DNA of 64,000 bases. Source: Blastobasis lacticolella. Its lineage: Eukaryota > Arthropoda > Insecta > Lepidoptera > Blastobasidae. The position numbers and the translations under genes are program-made. The notes below the pieces were generated by a model, which made no database searches, had not been told where the DNA came from, and saw nothing but the letters and a program-made list of their open reading frames with translations. Location of the stretch: the NCBI GenBank assembly GCA_905147135.1, contig LR990042.1, forward strand, positions 14,561,545 through 14,625,544, written 5' to 3'. Shown one piece after another: positions 54,656 through 64,000 of the stretch (positions are counted from its first letter, which is position 1; each line of letters begins with the position of its first letter).

Positions 54656-57358
54656 TACACAATAATTATTATTTTATGTAAATATATGATGATATTTAGA
54701 TGTTTCTAAGTTTTAAAAATCAAATGAACAATGAATTGTAATGAAAATCTCCCTTTTTAGGTGTCCTGTGCGGTAGGAAAACAGGCAGTATTTGTTGTTA
54801 GTTTAGCCTCTATAACCACATGAAACTACGGCGAAGGCAATTATGAGAATAGCAAAATATTATAAATTAATTTTAACTGAAAATTACAGCTTACGCAATT
54901 TTCATCCTTGTCATCATTTGATAGCCCATAATGCCTGCGAACGTAGGCTTCCTCTCCAATGAATGAATGAGTAACACTTTGCCTTTTATCATTATATCAT
55001 CATCACGAATGTGTTCCAACCAACTTGGCCTCTCCTAATAAATGTATTAAACAATTATATTTCGGATTACAGTAAAAAAACGCACAAGTATAGGCATTTT
55101 TTTACTATATATGCTGGGTTTTTGTGGGACGATTCTAATACAAATCTTATGTTAACAGTGAAAGTCGACTGTGGTGGCGTCCGAGAGGTGCAGGCTTGCG
55201 GAAGCGGCGGTGGTGGAGTTCTACAACTACTGACTACTGTAAATTAGATAAAACTATAATAGCTTTTCACCTGTCCCACCCACACTTGACACTAAGGCAA
55301 TTCTCCCATTGCTTGACATACAATTTGGGTTCGGTTTCGTTTTAAATTGTAGATTAGATTCAATTATTGATAGTTTACCAGCCCTAATTAAAATGGCGTT
55401 CAAAATTTACCTACAATTACCGCCTTAACGAACTTAATGATATCTCACGGTACGTACAGTTGTCGAAAAAGTCGAAAATCATTAGCATTATTAGATATAA
55501 TTATACCAAGTCTTTTGATTCACAAGTCTCCTGATGCACAACCTGCATTTAGTAGCCCCTCTGGCGAATCTTGCATCAACGGCACTCTTTCTAGCGGGTA
55601 CGTCATAATGCAAAACTGGCGCGTCATGTCGGACACGTTGTATAGTGACCATACCGCGCGATCAAATTCAAATATATAGGGAATCAAATCGCAGATATTG
55701 GCAACAAAATGTCTCCCACATTTAGTAAGTAATTCATTATTCAGTGTCCGTGGTGCGCAGTATTTGTAACATACGTTAACTGTAAAATTTGTTTATTATC
55801 AATAATATAAAGTTTAATAATAGAACCAGTTAGAATGCAAAGAGTATTATTGGCACTAATACTAAGGACAACGATATTTATAATATTTACCAGATACCCG
55901 TTCCGGCTATGCACAGGTTTACTTGACTTTTCTTTACTATATTAAGCATGTATGTTATACATATGTATAAATCATCGTTAATAAATGTTCTAACCAATGG
56001 TGAAAACTACATCAAAATCAGTTGCGTATTTACCCGGAAATGCATTCAGACAGACAATAATATGAATTAAAATCGCTTTCTGCGTCTGTCTGTCATTCTG
56101 TAGGTATGTATTTCCGCTAACTCCTAAATCACGCAACGGATTTTGATGCGGTTTCCACCATCAGTTAAAGAATTTCCTTCGGAAGATTTATATGAAAAAT
56201 TCGTTAATATTATTGTAAAAAAAAACCGAGATAACCAGTGTGAAGCCGGTGCGGGTCGCTGGTATAGTATAAAATGTAAAGAATATATGGCAAAGACTAT
56301 TAAAGTATAGGTACTTGTACCTCTAATACTTTAATTTATGTGGCAAAAGTTCATGGAACTGAACTTCTATTGTAACTTTTTTACTGTCATGCTTGTACGT
56401 TGTAACAAACATTAAGTAGGTATATAAGAAAATATTTTTAAAGATAACTTGGCTCTGTAGGTTTCTCGTCGCTTCTTTCCCCATGGATAGATCCTTTTGT
56501 TGAAGCGGTGTTCGCCTACCGTTTCTGCCCACACTGGGAGCGTCCGCTCTGCGTTGGCTTCGGGACGGTGTAATAAACGGTGCCGCCGGCCGTCCGCGCA
56601 CTGTGTTGTGCGGGGTGGGCCTTTACCTGTATGCTAACCGTTTCCGTTGTAGGCGTGGGAATAGTGGCGTTTCGGCATCAGAAATAACGAAAATACAACC
56701 TTGTGTTTCCTTCCTTCTGATCCTTCATTACCTCAAACGTTACTTTAAGTACATATAAAATATGCTAATTAAATAAATAATTTTCAATTTTGAACTTTTT
56801 TTCAAGAATGCATGGAACCCTTTTCCATCACGTCGGCAGGGCGACCACTGTTGGACACCTTTCCCTTCCCTTCCTTACCGACTTTATACCTCTTGCATAT
56901 ATCGCATGTCCGTGACGGCGTCGAAGGCGATCTTTACGATCCCCCGTCCATCGCTTCGACGCCTGCGGTAGGCCACCCTTTGGTAGAAAAAATCCCTTAC
57001 CTTCCTTACCTCCCTGTGTGCGCTAGTTCTATCTAAATTTTCTTGCTATATCTAATTTTCTTATGTACAACAATTTGTTTTATCTTTCTGTGTAAAGATA
57101 AACAACAAAAATAATGATAATTCTATACATTTACAATTTAATGCATTATTACAAGCGTACAAGTAACGCCATCTATCGAGACACGCTGCAAGTAACTTAT
57201 TAAAATCTTGCTACTGATCGAACCCTCGCGAGCAGGTCAATAAATAAAAGTATATAAACACGTGAGCCTTGAACCCATCATGTGGAATGCCATCATAGCA
57301 ATTCAAATAGGCTCTTCCCAGTAAAATTGATTGAAATGTATGATTTTGAACGAATTGG
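54656..57358. other. Intergenic DNA with TE scraps
   Basis: 55157-55245 is GC-rich and exon-like. 56060-56170 is a dispersed repeat (CGCTTTCTGCGTCTGTCTGT... CAACGGATTTTGATGCGG). 56450-56660 and 56810-57040 are GC-richer and may be retroelement UTRs. No gene is supported. Confidence 0.35.
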
Positions 57359-57756
57359 AATGAGTTTTCCTGTAGATATTGTCAGTTTGTTACAAAAAGC
57401 ATCAATAGATGGCGCTCCTACAATTCTGGTAATTTTTTTAAAATCTGTTTGATTTTGGCAGTGATATCATGCAGCCATCTAATACGAAACCTAAAAATAA
57501 AATGTTATTAATATAAACATAACTTTTAAAGGTTGAACGAAATGTACAAAGGCATATTTTTATGAATAGGCTTTATGTTTAATTTTATTACAACCTCTAA
57601 AATGGTTCAAAACTATTGATAAAAACAATATTATCCAATACGTACCCAGTGTTTATATTCCCTTTGCTATGAACCTTTTTCAAGCGATTATCAATTGCCA
57701 AAATTGACCGGCCGCCATCTAGTGAGTGTAGATACCTATTGCAAAACTCCTCATTG
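57359..57756 (-). mobile_element. MITE M1, near full-length inverted copy
   Basis: It is the inverse of 7103-7520, running from AATGAGTTTTCCTGTAG to GCAAAACTCCTCATTG, and is more diverged than the other copies. Confidence 0.8.
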
Positions 57757-57939
57757 GTTATATTCGAACTTCATGGGAGTGAATTTCAAGTTCCGTTCTA
57801 CTAACACAATTTTCAATCTTTATAGTTTGTTTTTATTTGATCTCGTTTTATAAATAAATTTAAAATTACAGAAAACTTAGGGTACCTACACTCAAAATAA
57901 CAAAATACGAAAATGATCTGAAAATATTTTATTAAGTTT

Positions 57940-58195
57940 ATGAAGACCGATGTATTGATTTTATATTTTTATTCCTAACTTTTTCCGTAACAGGTGCGGG
58001 GTACACTTGATCATGATCCAGGATTTTAGCACATCCGGTAATTACAGTAGAGCAGCTGACATTGCCTCTGTGAGCCTGTTTACAGCAGAACCTACCAGTT
58101 CAGCGATATCACATTTTGACACCTACCACATTCCTAAAAGGCGCGAAATGTAGAGGATCGACTAAAGTCTTGGCAAAAGTTTCGCGTTTTACTTG
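57940..58195 (+). repeat. Diverged copy of the 10118-11355 array unit
   Basis: It shares ATTTTATATTTTTATTCCTA, GGTACACTTGATCATGATCC and GGCAAAAGTTTCGCG in the same order as the array units. The outer inverted ends are lost. Confidence 0.7.
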
Positions 58196-58574
58196 GCAAC
58201 ACTGAACAATATTATGTACATTTAACTCAACGAAATAAAATGTATTTACATACCCACACCTGGCACGCACGTACAATAATACTGCAAACAAAAACAGATC
58301 TTATCATGTAAGCATAAGACTTGTATTTAAATGAAAAAGAGCCGCGGTCCGATAGAGAGGTTTACCACACAGTCAATGTGTCCCTTTCCAATAAAATGAA
58401 AATCGTCAGACAGCTCTTTAAAAAAAAGTAGTTCAAAAACCACAATGTATAGTGTTAATTTGACACGGTTTTCATGGTCTAGCTTCAGAGTCACGTCCTG
58501 GACTTGCGCGAGCGTGCTACAAATACACGGGGGCAAAAGAGATAAGTAGTTACCTGTTCCTCGAGTATTTTAAA

Positions 58575-58722
58575 GTATGCGTTCTAGGGGCTTACCATGA
58601 GCTCTTATAGCAGGACCTAAAGAGAACTGCCCTGCTTAGAACGAGACAGAAACGCTATACTTGTCGCATAAGCTTGTCTCGTTCTGTTTAGGTCCTGCCA
58701 TAAGAGTTCATGGTACGTCCTT
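58575..58722. mobile_element. Palindromic MITE (~148 bp)
   Basis: Left GCTTACCATGAGCTCTTATA...AGGACCTAAA and right TTTAGGTCCTGCCATAAGAG...CATGGTACG are inverted. An inner pair (GAACGAGACAGA / TCTCGTTCTGTT) extends the fold. Confidence 0.75.
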
Positions 58723-58829
58723 TGTTTACGACGTTTTCAATAGAGAAGCTCGTGTTGTGTTTTAGTTTTTGGATATAGGATCCACAGGAACAGCGATCCG
58801 TTGTCTGGGGAGTCTCCCTCATACTCATC

Positions 58830-59015
58830 ATCGTCCTAGCGCTTATCCCGGCCTCAGCCAGGGTCCGCTTTCCTACTCAATCTTTTCCACTTCGCCCGGT
58901 CTTTGGCATCCCCTTGTTGTAAACCGTTGGCTCTCGCATTCGACTCAGCGATGTCAATCCATCGCTTCTTGGGTCGCCCACGGGCCCGGGGCTTCTTCCC
59001 TGATCCCGGCTCTAT
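58830..59015 (-). pseudogene. LINE 3'-coding remnant, antisense
   Basis: This is the inverse of a very common lepidopteran LINE tail (CGCTTATCCCGGCCTCAGCC...CATCGCTTCTTGGGTCGCCC). The minus strand reads decayed GPWATQEAMD-type residues with stops. Confidence 0.5.
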
Positions 59016-59908
59016 GATTCCTCTCCCTCATACTCACACAGGCTTAACTCTTTTTTCTAAATTGCAAATGTAGGTATTTATGTACATATTTTAATTATTT
59101 TTTGTGTGAAGTATTTCCTTTTTATTCTTTTTGTGTAGGTAGGTAGAACACAGTCAGGCAAGAAAGTCGTGAAAAGGAATGAATTTCTGACAAACTGAGT
59201 ACATTTTCAGTCAAGTGAGATTGGTGGCAGATGAATTAAAAAATAGTTGTAGACAATAGCTATAAGATAACTACGAGTATATAATGGTATATAGGTATAA
59301 GTTTTTATTTTATCATGTACAATGGCACGTTTACAGAATTGCTTGACAGAATTCGGTTGCAAGGCGTGTTTTCTATTTCTGTCATCGAGTTTTAACACTA
59401 AAATTCGTCTAAATGCTAAGTACGTACATGTTAATGAATATAAACATGCCAGCGCGTGCGCACCCATACCATCCACATACCCACCTACTAAATGTATCGT
59501 GCTAAAATGACTTCATGTTCTCAATTGTGTGATCCATTGTATTTGTAATTTTGTAGGATTACATACATACATAAAGCTCACGCCTGTGTCCCATAGGTGA
59601 AGCAGAGACTATGGACCACCACTTCGAACCCCAGCTTTTTTAAGAACATTACTGATCTGATTTTGTAGGATTTCTTCAATAAAATGATTTCTAGAAATAA
59701 AAATTGCTTGTTTTATTTGAATTTACAAACAGAATGTTTGGTTAGGAAAAACTAGAAAATCGGAAACCAAATCTCCTTGGAAACCGAGACTCCTTGGTAG
59801 CTAAGCTGAATAGAACCTACTTGCAGAAAACTCTTTTTACCTTCCTGTCAAATTTATTGCACTCATGCACGACTGAGGGAAAGAGATAGAGCTACATCCC
59901 TTAAATAC
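59016..59908. other. Intergenic DNA
   Basis: 59585-59640 is a common insect repeat scrap (GCCTGTGTCCCATAGGTGAA). No gene is supported. Confidence 0.4.
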
Positions 59909-59947
59909 ACAAGGTTTGAGTGTGTGCGTGCGCACACACTCAAGCCT
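59909..59947. promoter_or_regulatory. Near-perfect palindrome upstream of yrt
   Basis: AAGGTTTGAGTGTGTGCGTG is followed by its near-inverse CGCACACACTCAAGCCTT. The centre is alternating purine-pyrimidine (Z-DNA-prone). It lies about 300 bp upstream of the presumed first exon end of yrt. Confidence 0.5.
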
Positions 59948-60129
59948 TATTGTGCACAGTATTTTGTATGAAGACGGTCGTCTGTTTATTAGTTCATAGT
60001 TTGTGGTGTTCAGTGCTGCCAAAATATAAAACATCGGTTTCATATCGATTCTTTTCACGTTGTATCGATTTTTTATTGTTTACATTGAGCGCTCCTATGG
60101 TTTGGTGCTGCGTTCGTTCATAAAAAAAA

Positions 60130-60242
60130 AAACAGTAAACGAACGAATGGTGGTCAAAGTGGGTGGTGATTGTTGTCGTGTCCTAAAATTTATAGACAAA
60201 ATTGCTTATTTACTGATCGTGGGCGTTACACCCTCTGTTTTG
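60130..60242 (+). other. yrt: Probable 5'UTR exon of yrt (start uncertain)
   Basis: It ends at CTGTTTTG|GTAAGTGATG, a strong donor at 60243. It pairs with the acceptor TTGTTTCCTTTAG at 60630, giving a 388-bp intron just before the start codon. The left limit is a guess. Confidence 0.45.
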
Positions 60243-60647
60243 GTAAGTGATGAAACGTTAATTCTATACAGGTTAATCTTCACAGTGCCGAACAAAGTTA
60301 AGTTTATTATAAAAGTTTGCCATGTAACTTTGCTTGCACAATCAAGTTTTTGTCGCAGGTCGCTCGCTAGCTTGTTGACTGACCGAAGCTTGCATTACTT
60401 GTACATTCTTACATAGTTGTGATCCACGTCGCGCTTTGCAATAATTAGATTATATGTTATTACATTAGGTTGCTGTAGTTTCATTGAATACTCCAAAGAT
60501 ACCTATTGTTGATTATTGTATTTTAAATGGTAGGTATTATTGATGATATAGTGCTGTCGATGTTGAGTTGACGTAGTAGTAGTTACTGGCTGATTGTTGT
60601 AAGTGTAATTAATAATTTTGTTTCCTTTAGATTAACTTTGGGTGACA

Positions 60648-62672
60648 ATGCTGCGATTCCTCAGTAGACGAGGCCGGTCTTCCAGCCAGAACCGCAACAA
60701 GCAAGGACAGAAACCCTCAATCAACAAAAACTTAATACAATGTAAGGTAATGTTGCTAGATGATACTGATTTATCAATAAATTTATCTAAAAAAGCTAGT
60801 GCTGGAGACCTTTATGAACAAGTTTTCTATTCATTGGACTTAATAGAAAAGGATTATTTCGGTTTGCAATTTACGGACACAAATAATGTAAAACACTGGT
60901 TAGATCCCACTAAAACCATTAAAAAGCAAGTCAAGATAGGACCACCATATACCTTAAGGCTTAAAGTAAAATTTTACTCTTCTGAGCCTAATAATTTAAG
61001 GGAGGAGCTGACTAGATATCAATTTTTCTTGCAATTGAAGAAAGACATATTGGAGAGTAAACTGGAATGTCCTCACTCTACTGCTGTAGAATTAGCTGCT
61101 CTTGCCTTACAATCGGAGCTTGGTGATTTTGATGAAAATATTCATACCCCTGCTACTGTATCTGAGTTTAGATTTGTGCCAAATCAGACAGAAGAAATGG
61201 AGATAGAAATTTTAGAAGAGTTTAAAAAATGTAAAGGCCTCACTCCTGCACAGGCTGAAGTGAACTACCTGAACAAAGCTAAGTGGTTAGAAATGTATGG
61301 TGTTGACATGCATATTGTATTGGGAAAAGATAGCTGTGAGTACCACCTTGGTTTAACACCCACAGGAATTTTAGTGTTTGAAGGACCTCAAAAAATTGGT
61401 CTTTTCTTCTGGCCTAAAATAAGCAAACTGGATTTCAAAAAGAAAAAATTAACTTTAGTGGTAGTTGAAGATGATGATCAAGGTCGTGAGCAAGAACATA
61501 CATTTGTATTCAGATTACATAATGAGAAAGCTTGTAAACACTTGTGGAAATGTGCTGTTGAACATCATACTTTCTTCCGCTTGAGAGCTCCTGTGAAGGG
61601 CCCATCGGCACGTCAAAACTTCTTCAGAATGGGTTCAAGATTCCAGTATTCTGGTAAAACTGAATATCAAACTACACAACAAAATCGTGCTAGGCGTACT
61701 GTGCAATTTGAGAGACGGCCAAGTCAACGATTTGCCCGTAGACAGAGTCATGTGTTAAGGGAACGTGAGAAACAAAATAACCCTGCAAAACCTGCTACAA
61801 GTACCTTAGCTGATGTGAGCATTGAAGTGCCTAGTACATCGGCAGAAACTGCAGCTTTAATTCCGGATAATAGTTTAGACACACTCTCCAGGAAGAGTAG
61901 TGCGAAATCACAAAAATCTACTCTTCTTGATGACTCTAAAGGTATTGAAATTGGCGAATCATCAACAAAGAACCAGCTACATGAAGAACCTACTGAAGAG
62001 GTACTAATATCTAAAGACGACGCAATAAGTAACAAGATTTTGTTCAACAAAGTTGACAAAACCATTCAGGAAGAAAAGAAAAACAATTTAACGCAGCTTG
62101 TCATCAACAAACCCTCTTGCAACTGTTCACCTGTCACTGATTCTAATCCATTAAATGATTTACTTATGAGCCTGGTGAAAGAAAAACTAAACAACGATGA
62201 ATCGAAAAATGAAGTCAAGAAGGACCAGATTGATTCTGCAATCGAAAAAGAAGTGCCTAATAATCAGACTAAATGTTATTTAACATCGACAAAAGCGCTT
62301 CCACCAGGGCAACTTAAATGCAACAATATCTTAAAAGCACGTGAAAATGAAGTCAAAATTGTTAACGAAGCTGCCAATATAAACTTGTCAATTCCGTCTA
62401 CACCCTCACCTAAGATTTTAAACGAATCGCAATTGCCTACTCAGAATGGTTCTCAGTATGTTTCCATAGTGGTAGTGGAACCACCGCTTATGCAACCAAA
62501 GGTTGCAACCCCAAAGCCTATGGAGAGGAAGGAAGATGTGACACCCAAACCCCAGCCCATATCGTCGCTCTCCCCATGGCTTGTCACATCCGAACCCAGT
62601 TCGCCATCTGGAATCGGAGAGAAAGAAATCACAATTATACATCGCAAATCGGTTATAACGACCCAACTCTAA
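60648..62672 (+). CDS. yrt: Yurt / EPB41L5-type FERM protein, 674 aa, single coding exon
   Basis: The ATG at 60648 ([17 protein letters not shown]) lies 18 bp after the acceptor ending at 60630; an earlier in-frame GTG is not used. The FERM domain spans residues about 30-315: ubiquitin-like lobe ([22 protein letters not shown]), central helical lobe ([35 protein letters not shown]) and PTB-like lobe ([60 protein letters not shown]). A FERM-adjacent region follows (about 320-365: [24 protein letters not shown]), then a low-complexity Ser/Glu/Lys tail ending VITTQL, which fits a class I PDZ ligand. Family knowledge: Yurt binds Crumbs under the epithelial membrane and limits apical domain size. 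The [14 protein letters not shown] block separates it from EPB41L4A. Drosophila Yurt is longer. AATAAA lies at about 62816. Confidence 0.92.
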   Translation: MLRFLSRRGRSSSQNRNKQGQKPSINKNLIQCKVMLLDDTDLSINLSKKASAGDLYEQVFYSLDLIEKDYFGLQFTDTNNVKHWLDPTKTIKKQVKIGPPYTLRLKVKFYSSEPNNLREELTRYQFFLQLKKDILESKLECPHSTAVELAALALQSELGDFDENIHTPATVSEFRFVPNQTEEMEIEILEEFKKCKGLTPAQAEVNYLNKAKWLEMYGVDMHIVLGKDSCEYHLGLTPTGILVFEGPQKIGLFFWPKISKLDFKKKKLTLVVVEDDDQGREQEHTFVFRLHNEKACKHLWKCAVEHHTFFRLRAPVKGPSARQNFFRMGSRFQYSGKTEYQTTQQNRARRTVQFERRPSQRFARRQSHVLREREKQNNPAKPATSTLADVSIEVPSTSAETAALIPDNSLDTLSRKSSAKSQKSTLLDDSKGIEIGESSTKNQLHEEPTEEVLISKDDAISNKILFNKVDKTIQEEKKNNLTQLVINKPSCNCSPVTDSNPLNDLLMSLVKEKLNNDESKNEVKKDQIDSAIEKEVPNNQTKCYLTSTKALPPGQLKCNNILKARENEVKIVNEAANINLSIPSTPSPKILNESQLPTQNGSQYVSIVVVEPPLMQPKVATPKPMERKEDVTPKPQPISSLSPWLVTSEPSSPSGIGEKEITIIHRKSVITTQL

Positions 62673-63788
62673 AATTTTGCCTGAATATTTTTATTTAATT
62701 GACTATTAATAGGTATTGACAATTTATTATTATAGTTTACATGTTTTACGATAATCGCAAATATCGAATCTTTGAGAAAAAAGTATTACGTCGGTCTTCA
62801 ATCCCGATAATAGGAAATAAATCAGATTTCCGTAATAATTCAAGTTATTTTCGATTTGATAGTATGTAGGTATATATTTGTTGTAGGTCTAGGTGTGAAG
62901 TAAGTTGTGTATGTTCTGAAAAAGAGCTCTTTCAACCTGGTACTTTTTTTTCGTTTGTTGTCAACTACCATCTGTCTTTATTTCCTTTCGACATGTATAC
63001 CTGATACTGAATACAAGTTTGTTACTAATTAAATTACATACAAAACTGCCCAAAAATTATTTTAATAATTTTGAAAATATACGGTTTTTGCGATTATCCC
63101 ATGACATATACGTTATTTTCTTACTATACACTAGATTGTATTGTGCCTTATTACTAACTATCCAATTAAAACATTGTAAGTAGGTACTTACTGTAATCTA
63201 CTTAATAATGGTGCTACTGTAACTGTTAAATAATGTGGTATGTACCTACTTGTAGTACTTATGTCACACTGTTTAAATAGTATTGTAGTATTCAATAGAT
63301 ACCTACCTAAATCAAGTGATAAAACAAATTTCGCTTTCAAGTTTCGAGCGAAACCTAAAGCGAGATTTCGTTACGTAGGTATTCACTAAATTGTAGAAAC
63401 TTGATTTTTGAAACAACTGGTTATTTGAATAAATAACTGACCGTTAGATAACATAATTTGATCATCAATTTCTAGTAGCATTTATGCCTTAAGTTTTAAC
63501 TTAACATTCCAACAAAGTTCATATCATGTATGTACTTAATATTTAAAAAAACTATATTTTTTTGTGATATCTTATAATCAAGCCGTCCTGCCTATTTACT
63601 TATTGTAATTGTAAGTCACTACAAGGCCATATTGAAATTCGGGATAATATTTAGGTACCTACCGAAAACAAACGGTAATTATACAAAAGGTAAACAATCT
63701 TTAATATCTTTTATTTTTCAGTGGTTTTAGTTGGTACTTTTATGAGTACGGTCCTGTAGGTAAGCCTAAATGTTGAAAAGGCCTTTAC
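62673..63788 (+). other. yrt 3'UTR and intergenic AT-rich DNA
   Basis: A first poly(A) signal (GGAAATAAATCAG) is about 145 bp after the stop, so the UTR may be short. No further gene is seen. Confidence 0.45.
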
Positions 63789-63913
63789 CTAATGGCTTGA
63801 TTGAATTGTAATTGGATCGCAATAACAGCTCAATGGCAGTTTAGCGTGTTCTGGTATTCTGCTACAATTAAAACTGCCATTGAGCTGCCAATTACAGTTC
63901 AATCGGGCTAAGT
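63789..63913. mobile_element. Palindromic MITE (~125 bp)
   Basis: Left TGGCTTGATTGAATTGTAAT and inner CAGCTCAATGGCAGTTT are mirrored by AAAACTGCCATTGAGCTG and ATTACAGTTCAATCGGGCTA. It is non-coding. Confidence 0.7.
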
Positions 63914-64000
63914 AAATTAGAACACTTCAGGTCCAGTTTGAGGTAAACGCATGTTAGTAAGCTTTACAGTTTCGGTCCCTTCCAGAGTTACACAATAGGT

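Noticed and set aside
60060..60416. A 118-residue protein upstream of yrt
   Set aside because: The frame crosses the strong donor GTAAGTGATG of the likely 5'UTR intron and has no recognisable domain.

Overview
The window is AT-rich, intron-bearing, transposon-dense nuclear DNA of an insect, most likely a moth or butterfly (Lepidoptera). The reasons are: exons with GT-AG (and one GC-AG) splice sites; recognisable insect orthologues (eIF3g and the FERM protein Yurt); many tRNA-derived SINEs and LINE tails of kinds I associate with lepidopteran genomes; and several DNA-transposon superfamilies typical of insects. It is not bacterial, and operons or Shine-Dalgarno sites do not apply.

Host genes I can support: (1) the last exon of a SANT-domain protein, possibly SNAPC2-like, running in from the left edge (2-643, +); (2) a two-exon EFCAB10-like gene (21970-21171, -); (3) a two-exon membrane-protein gene of unknown function (41447-42117, +); (4) a complete five-coding-exon eIF3g gene (47468-44107, -) with a probable non-coding first exon near 48.2 kb; (5) a complete, single-coding-exon Yurt/EPB41L5 gene (60648-62672, +) with a probable 5'UTR intron. 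A few shorter coding-like stretches (33550-33807, 52943-53023) are unassigned.

The rest is mainly mobile DNA. 0.7-14.3 kb: an hAT-like relic, a LINE RT fragment, a 699-bp tandem duplication whose first copy is split by a 769-bp hAT element, MITEs, two further hAT elements with perfect 8-bp target duplications, a threefold head-to-tail array, and an hAT transposase C-terminus. 15.2-16.7 and 39.5-40.9 kb: two copies of a TAA-flanked inverted-repeat element carrying a 36-bp minisatellite. 16.8-19.8 and 26.8-29.9 kb: two diverged copies of a roughly 3-kb repeat; the second lies between 465-bp, almost identical direct repeats that look like LTRs. 26.1-26.5 kb: a 16/15-bp minisatellite. 31-37.7 kb: LINE remnants, a perfect 75-bp inverted repeat, a tyrosine-recombinase pseudogene (DIRS-like), an endonuclease/RNase H LINE deletion fusion and a degenerate satellite. 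38.5-43.5 kb: pogo-like and mariner relics flanking the unknown membrane-protein gene. 49-59 kb: a P-element-like fragment, SINEs, LINE tails and MITEs.

I see no functional relationship among the host genes. They encode a translation factor, an epithelial-polarity scaffold, a probable axonemal or ciliary EF-hand protein and others, and appear to be independent transcription units separated by transposon debris. The most unusual structures are the 254-bp insertion that is mostly a 53-bp-arm hairpin, flanked by a 14-bp target duplication and with an empty site in a paralogous copy; the 75-bp perfect inverted repeat beside the recombinase relic; and the recent LTR-like pair with no detectable gag-pol between its members.
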